Origin: Hymenobacter crusticola
GTDB lineage: Bacteria; Bacteroidota; Bacteroidia; Cytophagales; Hymenobacteraceae
NCBI RefSeq assembly: GCF_002154225.1
Contig: NZ_MTSE01000013.1
Span: 1-64,000, forward strand
DNA: 64,000 nt
Direction of reading: 5' to 3'
The notes below the pieces were generated by a model, which ran no database searches, was not told where the DNA came from, and saw nothing but the letters and a program-made list of their open reading frames with translations. Of this stretch, positions 26,309 to 34,910 are shown piece after piece. A program made the position numbers and the translations under genes. How positions within the stretch are numbered: the first letter of the stretch is position 1; each line of letters starts with the position of its first letter.

Positions 26309-26728
26309 ATGTGGTGGATCTATGCGCTCCTCTCCGCCTTCTTTGCCGCGCTCACGGCCATCCTGGCTAAAGTCGGGGTGAAAGGCGTCGACTCAGACCT
26401 AGCTACGGCCGTGCGTACTTCCGTGATATTGGTGCTAGCTTGGGGCATCGCGTATTTCCGGGGCAGCACCCAGCACCTCCCGACGTTGTCGCGAACGAAT
26501 CTGCTGTTTCTGGGTTTGTCGGGCATTGCCACGGGGCTGTCGTGGGTGTGCTACTTTCGGGCGTTGCAGCTCGGAGAAGTGGCGCAGGTGGCGCCCGTCG
26601 ATAAGCTGAGTGTGGCGCTGGCTATCGGGCTGGCGGTCGTGTTCTTGGGAGAAAAGCTGACCATCCAGACAGCCGTCGGGGCGGGCCTTATCTTGGCGGG
26701 CACGTTGGTGTTAGTACTCTGGAAATAG
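26309..26728 (+). CDS. Single-domain EamA-type transporter (SMR-like)
   Basis: A 139-residue protein with four hydrophobic helices filling nearly the whole length. It matches one EamA domain: SAFFAALTAILAKVG at the N-terminus, FRALQLGEVAQVAPVDKLSV in the middle and LGEKLTIQTAVGAGLILAGT at the end. Half-size EamA proteins work as dimers. Drug/metabolite export is the family function; the substrate is unknown. It is preceded by a terminator and followed 93 bases later by the response regulator. Confidence 0.88.
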   Translation: MWWIYALLSAFFAALTAILAKVGVKGVDSDLATAVRTSVILVLAWGIAYFRGSTQHLPTLSRTNLLFLGLSGIATGLSWVCYFRALQLGEVAQVAPVDKLSVALAIGLAVVFLGEKLTIQTAVGAGLILAGTLVLVLWK

Positions 26729-26821
26729 CCTCAGCACCTAGGTGCAGGTACAAGAATGGGCTGTAGCACGCTTCTGCACGCCCCCACCTGATTAATTACT
26801 CAGTTACTCCGTTACGCTCCC

Positions 26822-27499
26822 GTGAAATTGCTCATCGTTGAAGACGAAGCGCCGCTGCGCACTGCGCTAGTTGACTACCTGCGCCAAGATGGCTACGTGT
26901 GCGACACGGGCGCTACGTACGAGCAGGCTTTTGAGAAAGTAAAGCTTTATCAGTACGACTGCGTGCTACTCGACCTAACCTTGCCCGACGGCAATGGCCT
27001 CGATATTGTACGCACGCTGAAAGCCGACGGCTCCGCGGCGGGTGTGCTCATCCTCTCCGCCCGCGACGCCCTAGATGACAAAATCCTCGGCTTGGAGCTA
27101 GGTGCCGACGACTACTTGGCCAAACCTTTTCACCTCTCCGAGCTAAATGCGCGCGTGAAGGCCATCATCCGGCGGCGCCAGTTTCAAGGCCAGCGCCAAT
27201 TGCTGTTCCGCGACCTAACGATTTTCCCTGATCAGGCTTTGGTGCTAGTGCACAACCAGCCGCTCACGCTCACCCGCAAAGAGTACGAGCTACTGCTGTA
27301 CTTGCTGGCCAACCCCGGCCGGGTGCTCACCAAAGAATCGATTGCCGAGCACCTGTGGGGCGACGTAGCTGACACCGCCGACTCTTTCGATTTCATTTAT
27401 TCGCACCTGAAAAACTTGCGCAAGAAGCTTCAAGAGAAGGGCGCCGACAACTACATCCAGACGATCTACGGGCTAGGCTACAAGCTCAACGTAAGCTAG
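26822..27499 (+). CDS. OmpR-family response regulator
   Basis: A 225-residue regulator starting at GTG. The receiver domain (residues 1-115) has the acidic pocket VEDEA, phospho-acceptor Asp51 in DCVLLDLTLPDG, and the conserved Lys of LAKPFH. The C-terminal winged helix (about residues 125-223) has LTRKEYELLLYLLANPGRVLTKE and ends YIQTIYGLGYKLN. It lies 117 bases upstream of its histidine kinase. The direct repeats with 11-base spacing upstream of three neighbouring genes are plausible binding sites. Confidence 0.93.
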   Translation: MKLLIVEDEAPLRTALVDYLRQDGYVCDTGATYEQAFEKVKLYQYDCVLLDLTLPDGNGLDIVRTLKADGSAAGVLILSARDALDDKILGLELGADDYLAKPFHLSELNARVKAIIRRRQFQGQRQLLFRDLTIFPDQALVLVHNQPLTLTRKEYELLLYLLANPGRVLTKESIAEHLWGDVADTADSFDFIYSHLKNLRKKLQEKGADNYIQTIYGLGYKLNVS

Positions 27500-27569
27500 A
27501 TCGCAGATAATCAACCTATTTCGCCTCGATCGTTGAACGATGTGGCTATGAATCGTTCACATCTGAGGT

Positions 27570-27600
27570 TCAACGAGGAGACACGAGTGTGCGTCTCTAC
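27570..27600 (+). repeat. Partial copy of the GTAGAGAC repeat family
   Basis: TTCAACGAGGAGACACGAG followed by GTCTCTAC is closely similar to the right-hand arm at 36892-36922. It occupies the gap between the response-regulator and kinase genes. Confidence 0.4.
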
Positions 27601-27616
27601 AACCAACTCACCCGCA

Positions 27617-28876
27617 ATGAAATTGCTAACCGCTACCAACCGCTATTACCTAGGGCTGAGCGTGGGGCTTTTTGTGTTGTGCGGGTTGCTGTTTTACGAG
27701 GGCTTGCAACGTGCCTTGCGCCACGAGGTCGATGAGCAGTTGCTTAATCAGCAGGCGTTTATTCTGCGCAAAGCAAAGCTGAGCGGCACCGCTTCGGTTC
27801 TGCCCTTTGCCGAGCCACCCAGGATTTACCGCACCCGCCCGCCCAAGCTAGGTTTCAGCGACACACTGCTGCTAGATGTGCTGGACCAGGCGCTGGTGCC
27901 GCACCGGCAGCTTGCGTTTGCCGTGCCCGAACCCACCGGCACGCGCTGGGTGACGCTGCGGAAGTCGCTACTGGAAACGGAGGATATTCTGGAGCTGGTA
28001 GTGGCCGTGCTGGGGCTGATGCTAGCCTTGCTGCTGCTGGGCGTGGTGGGCCTCAACCGCTGGCTGGCGGGCCGCCTGTGGGCGCCCTTCCGCCATACGC
28101 TCGTGGCGCTGCGCCACTACGACCTAGCCCAGCACCAACCCTTGCGCTTACCCAACTCCAGTATTGCTGAGTTTGCCGAGCTCAACCAAGCTCTCACCCA
28201 GATGAGCGCCCGCCTCGAAGCCGACTACCAGACGCTGAAGGAATTTACCGAAAACGCCGCCCACGAAACCCAGACGCCGCTGGCGATCATGCAGGCCAAG
28301 CTGGAGCAGCTCATGCAACTGCCGGCCTCCGCCGACCCAGCCGCCGCGCCGCTCCTCGGCGACCTATACGGGGCCACGCTCCGCCTTTCGCGGCTGCACC
28401 AAGGGCTTACGCTGCTCAGCAAAATCGAGAACCGGCAGTTTCCCGGCGCCGTGCCCATCCGCCTCGACCAGCTGCTCACCGAAAAGCTCCACCACCTGCG
28501 CGACTTCACTGAAGCTAAAGAGCTACAGGTGACGCTAGCCTTACCGAGCGTGCCCACGCTGCACCTTCACCCTGCTCTCGCCGATTCGCTGGTGGGTAAC
28601 CTGCTCCAAAACGCGGTGCGGCACAACCTGCGCGGCGGCGAGCTGCGCGTGACGCTCACCGCGGAAGCGTTGGAAGTGCTGAATAGTGGGCCGGCGCTGC
28701 CCAGCGGCAACCATCCCGAACAATTCTTTGAGCGATTCCGCAAGCTGCGCAACACCTCCGATTCACCGGGGCTAGGTTTGTCCATTGTGCAGCAGATTTG
28801 CGCGTACTACAGCTTCGGCCTTTCCTACCAGGTTACATCCGAACCCGTTCGCCACGTAGTGCGTGTGCGCTTCTGA
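27617..28876 (+). CDS. Sensor histidine kinase paired with the OmpR-type regulator
   Basis: A 419-residue membrane kinase. Two transmembrane segments (YLGLSVGLFVLCGLLFY and LELVVAVLGLMLALLLLGVV) bracket a short periplasmic sensor of about 95 residues, then a HAMP-like linker. The H-box is NAAHETQTPLAIMQ with His216. The ATPase has LVGNLLQNAVRHN (N-box) and SPGLGLSIVQQI (G2). The G1 box DxGxG is degenerate (LNSGPALPSG). The ATG at 27617 is preferred to 27533, which lies in a repeat remnant. It probably phosphorylates the regulator upstream. Confidence 0.88.
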   Translation: MKLLTATNRYYLGLSVGLFVLCGLLFYEGLQRALRHEVDEQLLNQQAFILRKAKLSGTASVLPFAEPPRIYRTRPPKLGFSDTLLLDVLDQALVPHRQLAFAVPEPTGTRWVTLRKSLLETEDILELVVAVLGLMLALLLLGVVGLNRWLAGRLWAPFRHTLVALRHYDLAQHQPLRLPNSSIAEFAELNQALTQMSARLEADYQTLKEFTENAAHETQTPLAIMQAKLEQLMQLPASADPAAAPLLGDLYGATLRLSRLHQGLTLLSKIENRQFPGAVPIRLDQLLTEKLHHLRDFTEAKELQVTLALPSVPTLHLHPALADSLVGNLLQNAVRHNLRGGELRVTLTAEALEVLNSGPALPSGNHPEQFFERFRKLRNTSDSPGLGLSIVQQICAYYSFGLSYQVTSEPVRHVVRVRF

Positions 28877-28886
28877 GCAGCTTGTC

Positions 28887-28901
28887 CAGATTTCCTCCAG
28901 A
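28887..28901 (+). promoter_or_regulatory. CAGA-N7-CAGA direct repeat upstream of PAP2 gene 2
   Basis: CAGATTTCCTCCAGA, two half-sites 11 bases apart, then ATTCGCTTGTAAAC, which resembles the ATTCCCGTTTAAGC after the site at 25295. It lies 53 bases before the GTG start. Confidence 0.55.
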
Positions 28902-28953
28902 ATTCGCTTGTAAACTGGCAGACAAGCACCTAGAATCTGAAGAGTATTATCAA

Positions 28954-29820
28954 GTGACGTTCTTGTGTAAGGCCTGCGCGCCGGCTCGTTTTTTCAGCTT
29001 AGTATTTCTGCTGTTGGTTGGCTTGGAAGCCGCTGCCCAGACGCTGGCGCACCCGAGTGCGCCCACTAGCTCGCCGTTGCGTGCAGCAGTCGATTCGTTT
29101 CCTTCAGCGGCCAATCTGCGTTTTGGGCAGCAGCTTAAGCGTGGGGAGCATCAACCTGCTGTGCGGTTCTTGTTGGTGCCGGGCTTGCTCATCGGGGCGG
29201 GCGCCCTCACCACCGAGCGGGTCGACATGCTCGAAACGGACGAAGCTGTTCACGATGAAGTACGGGCGCACGTGCCACTAGTGCACACGAATATTGAGGA
29301 CCAACTGCGCTACGTACCCGCTTATGCTAGCCTAGGGCTGAGCGTCGTTGGGGTACATGGCCAGCACAACACGCTGGAACAAGGCATCATCTTTTTCCTG
29401 GCCAAAACCCTCAACGACGGCCTGACTAGCAACCTCAAACGCCTTACCCACGTGCAGCGCCCCGATGGCAGCAGCTTCGATTCATTTCCGAGCCAGCACA
29501 CCAGCGCGGCATTTGCTTCCGCCACCTTTTTGCACAAAGAGTACGGCGGCCGTAGCATCTGGTACAGCATCGGCGGCTACTCCGTCGCAACAGCGACCGG
29601 CGCTTTGCGCATCCTGAAAGAGCGGCACTGGCTCTCCGACGTAGTGGCCGGGGCCGGCGTGGGCATCCTGTCCACGGAAGCGGCTTACTGGGCATACCCC
29701 TTGCTCCGGCGCACAGCCCTGAAACTCATCAAGCGCCCCGACCTAGGCAACCGCGTGATGGTGATGCCGCTGTACGTGAATGGCGCCGTGGGCGCCAGTT
29801 TCGCCCTGTCGTTTCCCTAG
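28954..29820 (+). CDS. PAP2-family phosphatase 2
   Basis: A 288-residue paralogue of PAP2 gene 1. After a signal-like N-terminus (FFSLVFLLLVGLEAAAQ) the signature appears as LKRLTHVQRPDG, then SFPSQHTSAAFASA (the usual SGH is SQH here), then RILKERHWLSDVVAGAGVG with intact R-H-D. The Gly-to-Gln change in the second motif is noteworthy, because the same position is Gly in gene 1. No ATG is available at the 5' end; GTG at 28954 is the first good start before the signal peptide, and the frame otherwise runs back into the kinase gene. Confidence 0.82.
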   Translation: MTFLCKACAPARFFSLVFLLLVGLEAAAQTLAHPSAPTSSPLRAAVDSFPSAANLRFGQQLKRGEHQPAVRFLLVPGLLIGAGALTTERVDMLETDEAVHDEVRAHVPLVHTNIEDQLRYVPAYASLGLSVVGVHGQHNTLEQGIIFFLAKTLNDGLTSNLKRLTHVQRPDGSSFDSFPSQHTSAAFASATFLHKEYGGRSIWYSIGGYSVATATGALRILKERHWLSDVVAGAGVGILSTEAAYWAYPLLRRTALKLIKRPDLGNRVMVMPLYVNGAVGASFALSFP

Positions 29821-29857
29821 CCATCATTTTTCCGGCACCCGGAATGGTAGCGGCACC

Positions 29858-31327
29858 TTAATACCGGGCAGCTGGCCGCACGTTCTTGCCCTGCGTTTTG
29901 GTTAGGTCGTCGCCTAGGTCTTGGCGGGCTTGCTCGGCTAGCTTTTGTATTTGCTGCACGATTTCGGGGTAGAGCGTTTGCACGTCGTAAGCTTCGCTAG
30001 GGTCGTGGGCTAGGTCGTAGAGAGCCGGGGGCACATTCACCTCGGTTTTCTGGCTGGGCACGCCGTTTTTGCCGTGCACGTTCAGGGCGTACGAACCGGC
30101 CTTGTGAGGCAACACCAGCTTCCAATGCTTGTAGCGAATGGCTTCCAAGCAGTTGCCATCGAAATAGTAATAGAATACTTCCCGCGGTCCTTTCCTGGTC
30201 TGCCCCGTCAGAACGGGGAGAAAATTCAAGCCATCAATCTTGTTCGTCGGCTGTGGGGCGCCCGTCACGGCCAGCAGCGTGGGCAGCAAGTCGATATTCG
30301 TTAGCAGCTCGCTGCTGATGCCGCCCGCTTCCACCACGCCCGGCCATCGGATGATGCATGGCACCCGGGTGCCGCCCTCAAAGGTATTCTGCTTGCCTTC
30401 GCGGAAGCCGCCGGCCGAACCGGCATGGTCGCCGAAGGTCAGCCACGGGCCATTGTCGCTCGTCACGATCAGGATGGTGTTGTCGGCTAGCTTCTCCTGC
30501 TCCAGCGTTTTCATGATCTCCCCCAGCGACCAATCCAGCTCCATAATCACGTCGCCGAACAGCCCTAGCTCACTCTTGCCCTTGAACTTATCGGACACGG
30601 CCAGCGGCACGTGCGGCATGGCGTGGGCTAGGTACAAGAAAAACGGCGCCTTCTTATTGGCTTTGATGTAGGCCACCGCTTTTTCGGTGTACGTGGTAGT
30701 CAGCTTGCCCTGGTCAATGATGTTCTTGACGGTATCCACGGGCGTATCGCCTTGCAATAGCGTCAGGATGGGAAAGGTGCTGCGCAGGTCTTTCGGGTCT
30801 TGTACCACCGAAAAACCGTCGCGGTCGATGGGCCAGATATCGTTTGAATATGGCAAGCCGAAGAAGCTGTCGAAGCCGTAGTGCAGGGGCAGATACGGCG
30901 CTTGGTTGCCTAGGTGCCACTTGCCCAGCATGGCCGTTTTGTAGCCGGCCTTTTTCAGCAGCAACGCCATCGTTGCCTCCTGCGGGTTTAGGGCCCGATG
31001 ATCTTGCGGGAGCAGCACGCCTTGCATGCCCACCCGATTGGGATAACAGCCCGTGAGCAAAGCCGCCCGCGAGGCCGTGCAGATGGGCTGGCCCGCATTA
31101 AAATGCGTGAAGCGCATGCCTTGTTTGGCAACCAAGTTGAAGTTGGGCGTCGGGATGCTCGTCATGCCGTACGGCTCGATGTCGCCGTAGCCCATGTCAT
31201 CCATGTTGATGAGGATGATATTCGGGCGGCTAGGTTGCTTGGCGGTGCTGCGCTGTGCTTGTGCGGCAAAACAGAGTAGTGCTAGTGAGCAGCCCCCTAG
31301 CAGGCTTCGTAAAAAGGCGTACATCAT
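29858..31327 (-). CDS. Secreted sulfatase (arylsulfatase family)
   Basis: A 489-residue enzyme with signal peptide (LLCFAAQAQ). The metal-site segment NMDDMGYGD is at residues 41-49, and the formylglycine motif CTASR at residues 83-87 requires conversion by a formylglycine-generating enzyme. Other family segments are GKWHLG, HAMPHVPLAVS, TSDNGPW and GGTRVPCIIRWPG. It hydrolyses sulfate esters, probably on polysaccharides or aromatics, in the periplasm or outside. There is no neighbouring SusCD or maturation gene. A second start at 31324 is equally possible. Confidence 0.92.
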   Translation of the reverse strand: MMYAFLRSLLGGCSLALLCFAAQAQRSTAKQPSRPNIILINMDDMGYGDIEPYGMTSIPTPNFNLVAKQGMRFTHFNAGQPICTASRAALLTGCYPNRVGMQGVLLPQDHRALNPQEATMALLLKKAGYKTAMLGKWHLGNQAPYLPLHYGFDSFFGLPYSNDIWPIDRDGFSVVQDPKDLRSTFPILTLLQGDTPVDTVKNIIDQGKLTTTYTEKAVAYIKANKKAPFFLYLAHAMPHVPLAVSDKFKGKSELGLFGDVIMELDWSLGEIMKTLEQEKLADNTILIVTSDNGPWLTFGDHAGSAGGFREGKQNTFEGGTRVPCIIRWPGVVEAGGISSELLTNIDLLPTLLAVTGAPQPTNKIDGLNFLPVLTGQTRKGPREVFYYYFDGNCLEAIRYKHWKLVLPHKAGSYALNVHGKNGVPSQKTEVNVPPALYDLAHDPSEAYDVQTLYPEIVQQIQKLAEQARQDLGDDLTKTQGKNVRPAARY

Positions 31328-31566
31328 GAATGAGCGTACTGAGCGCCGGGTCAGTTTGCCTCGGCTCAGCGTACTGAATAGTGGTCAGCCTAGCTTTGTT
31401 TGGGCGCGAAAAACGCGAAAAAGCTAGGTTGGCGAAAGGTACTTATCTCTTTTTCAGAAAGCGCGATACTACCCTACTGAGCGAAAAATTTACGGTAGTG
31501 CCTCTTTTTGCTCAGTTTTCCGTACAACCGCATTGTGCTCTCTCCTCATACACTATGCTCTCATCC

Positions 31567-31950
31567 ATGAAACAGCCATCTCATCTACTATTGGGCTTAC
31601 TACTCGGCACTGCGGCCACGCTTTCAGCTTGCGACTCGCGCTACGCCCCCGGCGTTGATCCGCAGCGCGTGAATGATTTTGACATAAGCAGCGCGCCACC
31701 CGCCCGCAAAATGGAAATCTACGCCGATAGCATCAACTACCGCCAGAACGTGCAGCCGCCAGCGGGCAAAGGCTCTGCCGCCGACCAAAACACCTCGGTT
31801 GACGCGCAGCTTGAATCGGCTCCGGCCGGCAAAAGCGCTACTTCGCCCCAGGCGCCCAGCGGTGAGCCTAACGACGTAAGCAAATCAACTAACGGCAACG
31901 GTACCAATTCCAACGAAGTAAAGCCTGGTTCTCAACAGCCCACCCAGTAA
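31567..31950 (+). CDS. Hypothetical lipoprotein (127 aa)
   Basis: A small lipoprotein: signal peptide HLLLGLLLGTAATLSAC with the lipobox cysteine near residue 22, then a charged, Ala/Ser/Pro/Asn-rich region without recognisable fold (YADSINYRQNVQPP early, QAPSGEPND later). The C-terminus is low complexity (NGNGTNSNEVKPG). An alternative start at 31555 adds four residues. I do not recognise it. It is followed by a hairpin terminator facing the DoxX gene. Confidence 0.72.
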   Translation: MKQPSHLLLGLLLGTAATLSACDSRYAPGVDPQRVNDFDISSAPPARKMEIYADSINYRQNVQPPAGKGSAADQNTSVDAQLESAPAGKSATSPQAPSGEPNDVSKSTNGNGTNSNEVKPGSQQPTQ

Positions 31951-31980
31951 GAAAGAGCTTGTTGTGTGCCGCTTTCTTGC

Positions 31981-32017
31981 AAAAAAGCCTGCGAAACACA
32001 GTGTTTCGCAGGCTTTT
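31981..32017. terminator. Bidirectional terminator between the lipoprotein and DoxX genes
   Basis: Perfect 17-bp arms (31983-31999 and 32001-32017) around one central A, with A and T runs on either side. Confidence 0.8.
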
Positions 32018-32033
32018 CGTTTATTCAGCAAGG

Positions 32034-32441
32034 CTAGCTTCCAGTTCGTGCATCAAGGCAATAGCGGTTGTGCTCCACGTGGCGCAGTAGCAAGAGGAAG
32101 AAGATGCCGTAAATCATTTGAGTCCCTACCGCGTCCCAGTTTTCCTGCTGACTGCTGCCAAACACCAAAGCCATCAGCACGAACATACCGAGTGCCAGCG
32201 CTGGCCGCGTGAATAGCCCTAGGATGAGTAGCGCCCCAATACCGAACTCCACGAACGGCAGCACCGTGGCGAACAGCTCCACTAGGGCCGAAGGCAGCCA
32301 GGTACTGGCAAACTGCTTCACTAGCCCGGCCCGAAAGGCACCTAGCTTCGGAATGCGCACGAGGCCGTGGCCCAAAAAGTTGATGCCGAGCAGCAGCCTT
32401 CCCAGCACAAAAGCTAGCTCAGCGTTGGTCAATTTCATCAT
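32034..32441 (-). CDS. DoxX-family membrane protein
   Basis: A 135-residue protein with four hydrophobic segments and DoxX-family features: LGRLLLGINFLGHGLVRI at the N-terminus, then VLPFVEFGIGALLILGLFTR. DoxX-like proteins are small integral membrane proteins linked to quinone or redox reactions, but their exact activity is unknown. It is the downstream member of a two-gene minus-strand unit with DUF4126, separated by only 15 bases, so the two are probably cotranscribed. Confidence 0.86.
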   Translation of the reverse strand: MMKLTNAELAFVLGRLLLGINFLGHGLVRIPKLGAFRAGLVKQFASTWLPSALVELFATVLPFVEFGIGALLILGLFTRPALALGMFVLMALVFGSSQQENWDAVGTQMIYGIFFLLLLRHVEHNRYCLDARTGS

Positions 32442-32456
32442 GAGCGGTGCCGGGAA

Positions 32457-33014
32457 TTATGCGTGCGGAAGCCGGGGGCGTTTTGCCTTTGGCACCTTCA
32501 CGTCTTTGCGCTTGGCTTCGCGGGCGTTTTTCTTGCTGTAGTTCGGGTTTTTCAATAGAGCTAAGCCACTCGCAACGGTGGTAGCATCCTCGGTTAGGCC
32601 CCACACGGTATCGGGCAGGCCGGTGGCTTTGCCTAGGTATTTGCGGAGCGCCAATGCGCCGTAAGTCGCTGCTACAGCTGCCGCGCTACCAAGCAAAGCT
32701 CCTTGCAGCGCTTTGCCGCCTGCGGCTCTGTAGGTGGCCGCCCCTACCAGCGCGCCCGACACAATGCGTCCGCCGAGCACGGGCGGCACCGTCCGGTCGG
32801 GGGCGTTCGGGAGCTTGTCACCCACCATTTCGCCGCCGGCCATCACCTTCAGCACCGTGGCGGTGGTAGGCGACTGTAGAAAGCGCAGGCGCGACTTACC
32901 TAGCTTCTTGGAAGGATTATTTGCGAGCGAATGACTGAGCAGGGCTGGGGCCGTCATGCTGCGCATGCCAGCCAGCACTCCTAGCCCGACGGTTTGCCAG
33001 AATTTGGTTGCCAT
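32457..33014 (-). CDS. DUF4126-family membrane protein
   Basis: A 185-residue protein. The segment GLGVLAGMRSMTAPALLSH is the DUF4126 N-terminal signature, followed by AGGEMVGDKLPNAPDRTVPPVLGGRIVSGALVGA and further small-residue-rich hydrophobic helices. The C-terminus is strongly basic (KKNAREAKRKDVKVPKAKR), consistent with a cytoplasmic tail. Function unknown. It is the first gene of a pair with DoxX. Confidence 0.85.
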   Translation of the reverse strand: MATKFWQTVGLGVLAGMRSMTAPALLSHSLANNPSKKLGKSRLRFLQSPTTATVLKVMAGGEMVGDKLPNAPDRTVPPVLGGRIVSGALVGAATYRAAGGKALQGALLGSAAAVAATYGALALRKYLGKATGLPDTVWGLTEDATTVASGLALLKNPNYSKKNAREAKRKDVKVPKAKRPRLPHA

Positions 33015-33192
33015 ATGAGTGGTGTTGGGTTCAGGTTAAATGAGTAAGCCTCTTAACGCATAAACTCAACCTACGGCTAGAATTTGGTGCGCTGTTACGC
33101 TGCCTTCTGCTTGGCCTAGGCCCAAACCATGAGTAATCCCTCAACACCGTCTAAGCTTCACGCCTTAAAGATTGCACCACCGCTCCGACGCA

Positions 33193-34779
33193 CTAGCGCG
33201 CCAAATCGGCTGCTACGCGCTGCAAGTCTAGATCTTGAAAATCGTAGCTGAAATCGGTGAGCGGTGAAATGGGCTTTAGTTTGATACTTGCCACGTTGCC
33301 CTGTTCGTCCAGGGTAAAGGCGGCGTATGCATCGGCGTTGAAGCTTCGCTCGCGCCAGCGCACCACGTAGGTACTGCCGCGATAGGGCAACAGCTGGCCT
33401 GTCAGGCGCGGCGAGCGTAGCGACTTCAGCCACAAGTATTTGCCTTGTGTATAGATAATCACCTCTCCTAGCCACGGGTCGCGGTAACGGCCCACATATG
33501 GCGCGTAGTTGGGCTTCTTCACTGCCTTCTGCGTGGCGGCTACTTGCTTCCACACGGCAGCCAACACTTGGTCGGCGTCCGATTCGCTGCTCTTGCGGCG
33601 GTCTATCATTTCCTGCACCCGGTCGAGACCGGTCAGGCCTAGGTAGTGGTCCTCAATGGCATTCGTCACAGCCGTAAACGCCGCGCCGTTTTCCTGGTTG
33701 GTCAGCACGATAATGCCGAGGTGCAGCTCCGGCAGCAGCGTCATCTTCGTCACCATCCCGATTTCCCCGCCCGTGTGCGACACCTCTTTGTAGCCGCGCA
33801 CATCGCGCAGGAAGAAACCTAGGCCATACGCAGAGAAGTGCGTGTTATAGGGCGTCGGGGCTGGGCTTAAGGGCAGAATGGTCTGCGGCGTCCACATTTC
33901 TTGCTGCACTTTGGCGCTGAGCAACGAAGGCGGCGCGCCCGGTCCACCAAGCAGCATTTTGGCCCACAAGCTCAAGTCGGCCACGCTGGAATACATGCAC
34001 GCGGCGGGCGCCCACAACGTACCTAGGTCGCGGCGCACCACTTGTGCCTTCCCATCCACGACGGCGTGGGCGTCAATGACGTTGCTGGCATCGGGCAGGC
34101 GGGAAAAGCTGGTAGCGCTGTGACTCATGCCCAAGGGCTTTAGCAGGCGCGCTTCCACAAACTCAGCCCAGGGTTGCCCGGCTACGCGCGTCACAATTTC
34201 GCCCGCCACGATGTAGAGGTTGTTGTCGTAGGCGTACTGGCTGCGAAACGACGACACCGGCCGGAAGTAGCGCAGGTTATGAATGACGTCTTTGGTAGTA
34301 AAGTCGGTCGAGTCGGGGAAAAACATCAAGTCGCCCACGCCCAAACCTAGGCCGCTGCGGTGCGTGAGCAAGTCGCGAATGGTGAACTCGGCCGTCACGT
34401 AGGGGTCGTAAAGCCGAAATTCGGGGATATAATCCGTCACCTTATCGTCCCAGCGCAGCTTGCCTTCATCGACTAGCAAGCCGAGCGCCGCCGTGGTAAA
34501 GGCCTTGGTGTTCGAGGCAATGCCAAACAGCGTATTGGCATCTACCGGCGCTTTGGTATTTAAGGAACGCACGCCGTAGCCTTTGGCCAGCACTACTTGT
34601 CCGTCTTTCACCACGCCCACCGCAATGCCTGGCACGTCAAACGCCTTGAGCGTGCGTGCCACTACCGCATCCACGGCGGCTACGTCGAGGGGCGTAGTGA
34701 CCGGGGTTGCCATTTGGGCTAGGGTTGGCAGCATTGTCAGCAACGCTAGGCCTAGGCTTAGTAAAGTCCGTTTGAACAT
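33193..34779 (-). CDS. Serine hydrolase, class C beta-lactamase-like with C-terminal DUF3471-type domain
   Basis: A 528-residue secreted serine hydrolase. A signal peptide (LGLALLTMLPTLAQ) is followed by the penicillin-binding/beta-lactamase fold: catalytic SNTK in FGIASNTKAFTTAALG, the YxN element in QYAYDNNLYIVAG, and the HTG triad as EVSHTGGEIGMV. The last about 110 residues form a beta domain resembling DUF3471 (YAPYVGRYRDPWLGEVIIY). It may be a peptidase or esterase rather than an antibiotic-resistance enzyme. The frame extends to 34932, but the ATG at 34779 precedes the signal peptide. Confidence 0.88.
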   Translation of the reverse strand: MFKRTLLSLGLALLTMLPTLAQMATPVTTPLDVAAVDAVVARTLKAFDVPGIAVGVVKDGQVVLAKGYGVRSLNTKAPVDANTLFGIASNTKAFTTAALGLLVDEGKLRWDDKVTDYIPEFRLYDPYVTAEFTIRDLLTHRSGLGLGVGDLMFFPDSTDFTTKDVIHNLRYFRPVSSFRSQYAYDNNLYIVAGEIVTRVAGQPWAEFVEARLLKPLGMSHSATSFSRLPDASNVIDAHAVVDGKAQVVRRDLGTLWAPAACMYSSVADLSLWAKMLLGGPGAPPSLLSAKVQQEMWTPQTILPLSPAPTPYNTHFSAYGLGFFLRDVRGYKEVSHTGGEIGMVTKMTLLPELHLGIIVLTNQENGAAFTAVTNAIEDHYLGLTGLDRVQEMIDRRKSSESDADQVLAAVWKQVAATQKAVKKPNYAPYVGRYRDPWLGEVIIYTQGKYLWLKSLRSPRLTGQLLPYRGSTYVVRWRERSFNADAYAAFTLDEQGNVASIKLKPISPLTDFSYDFQDLDLQRVAADLAR

Positions 34780-34910
34780 AATGAGTGAAGTTTGAAAGGT
34801 AGTTCCGGATTCTTGCAGAGGCCGCCTTGTGCACACAGAAGATGCAGCGCCTATTCCAGAACGACTCAGCGTCCTCTGCAGAAACCCCGAAGCTACTTGG
34901 TACCAAGGAG

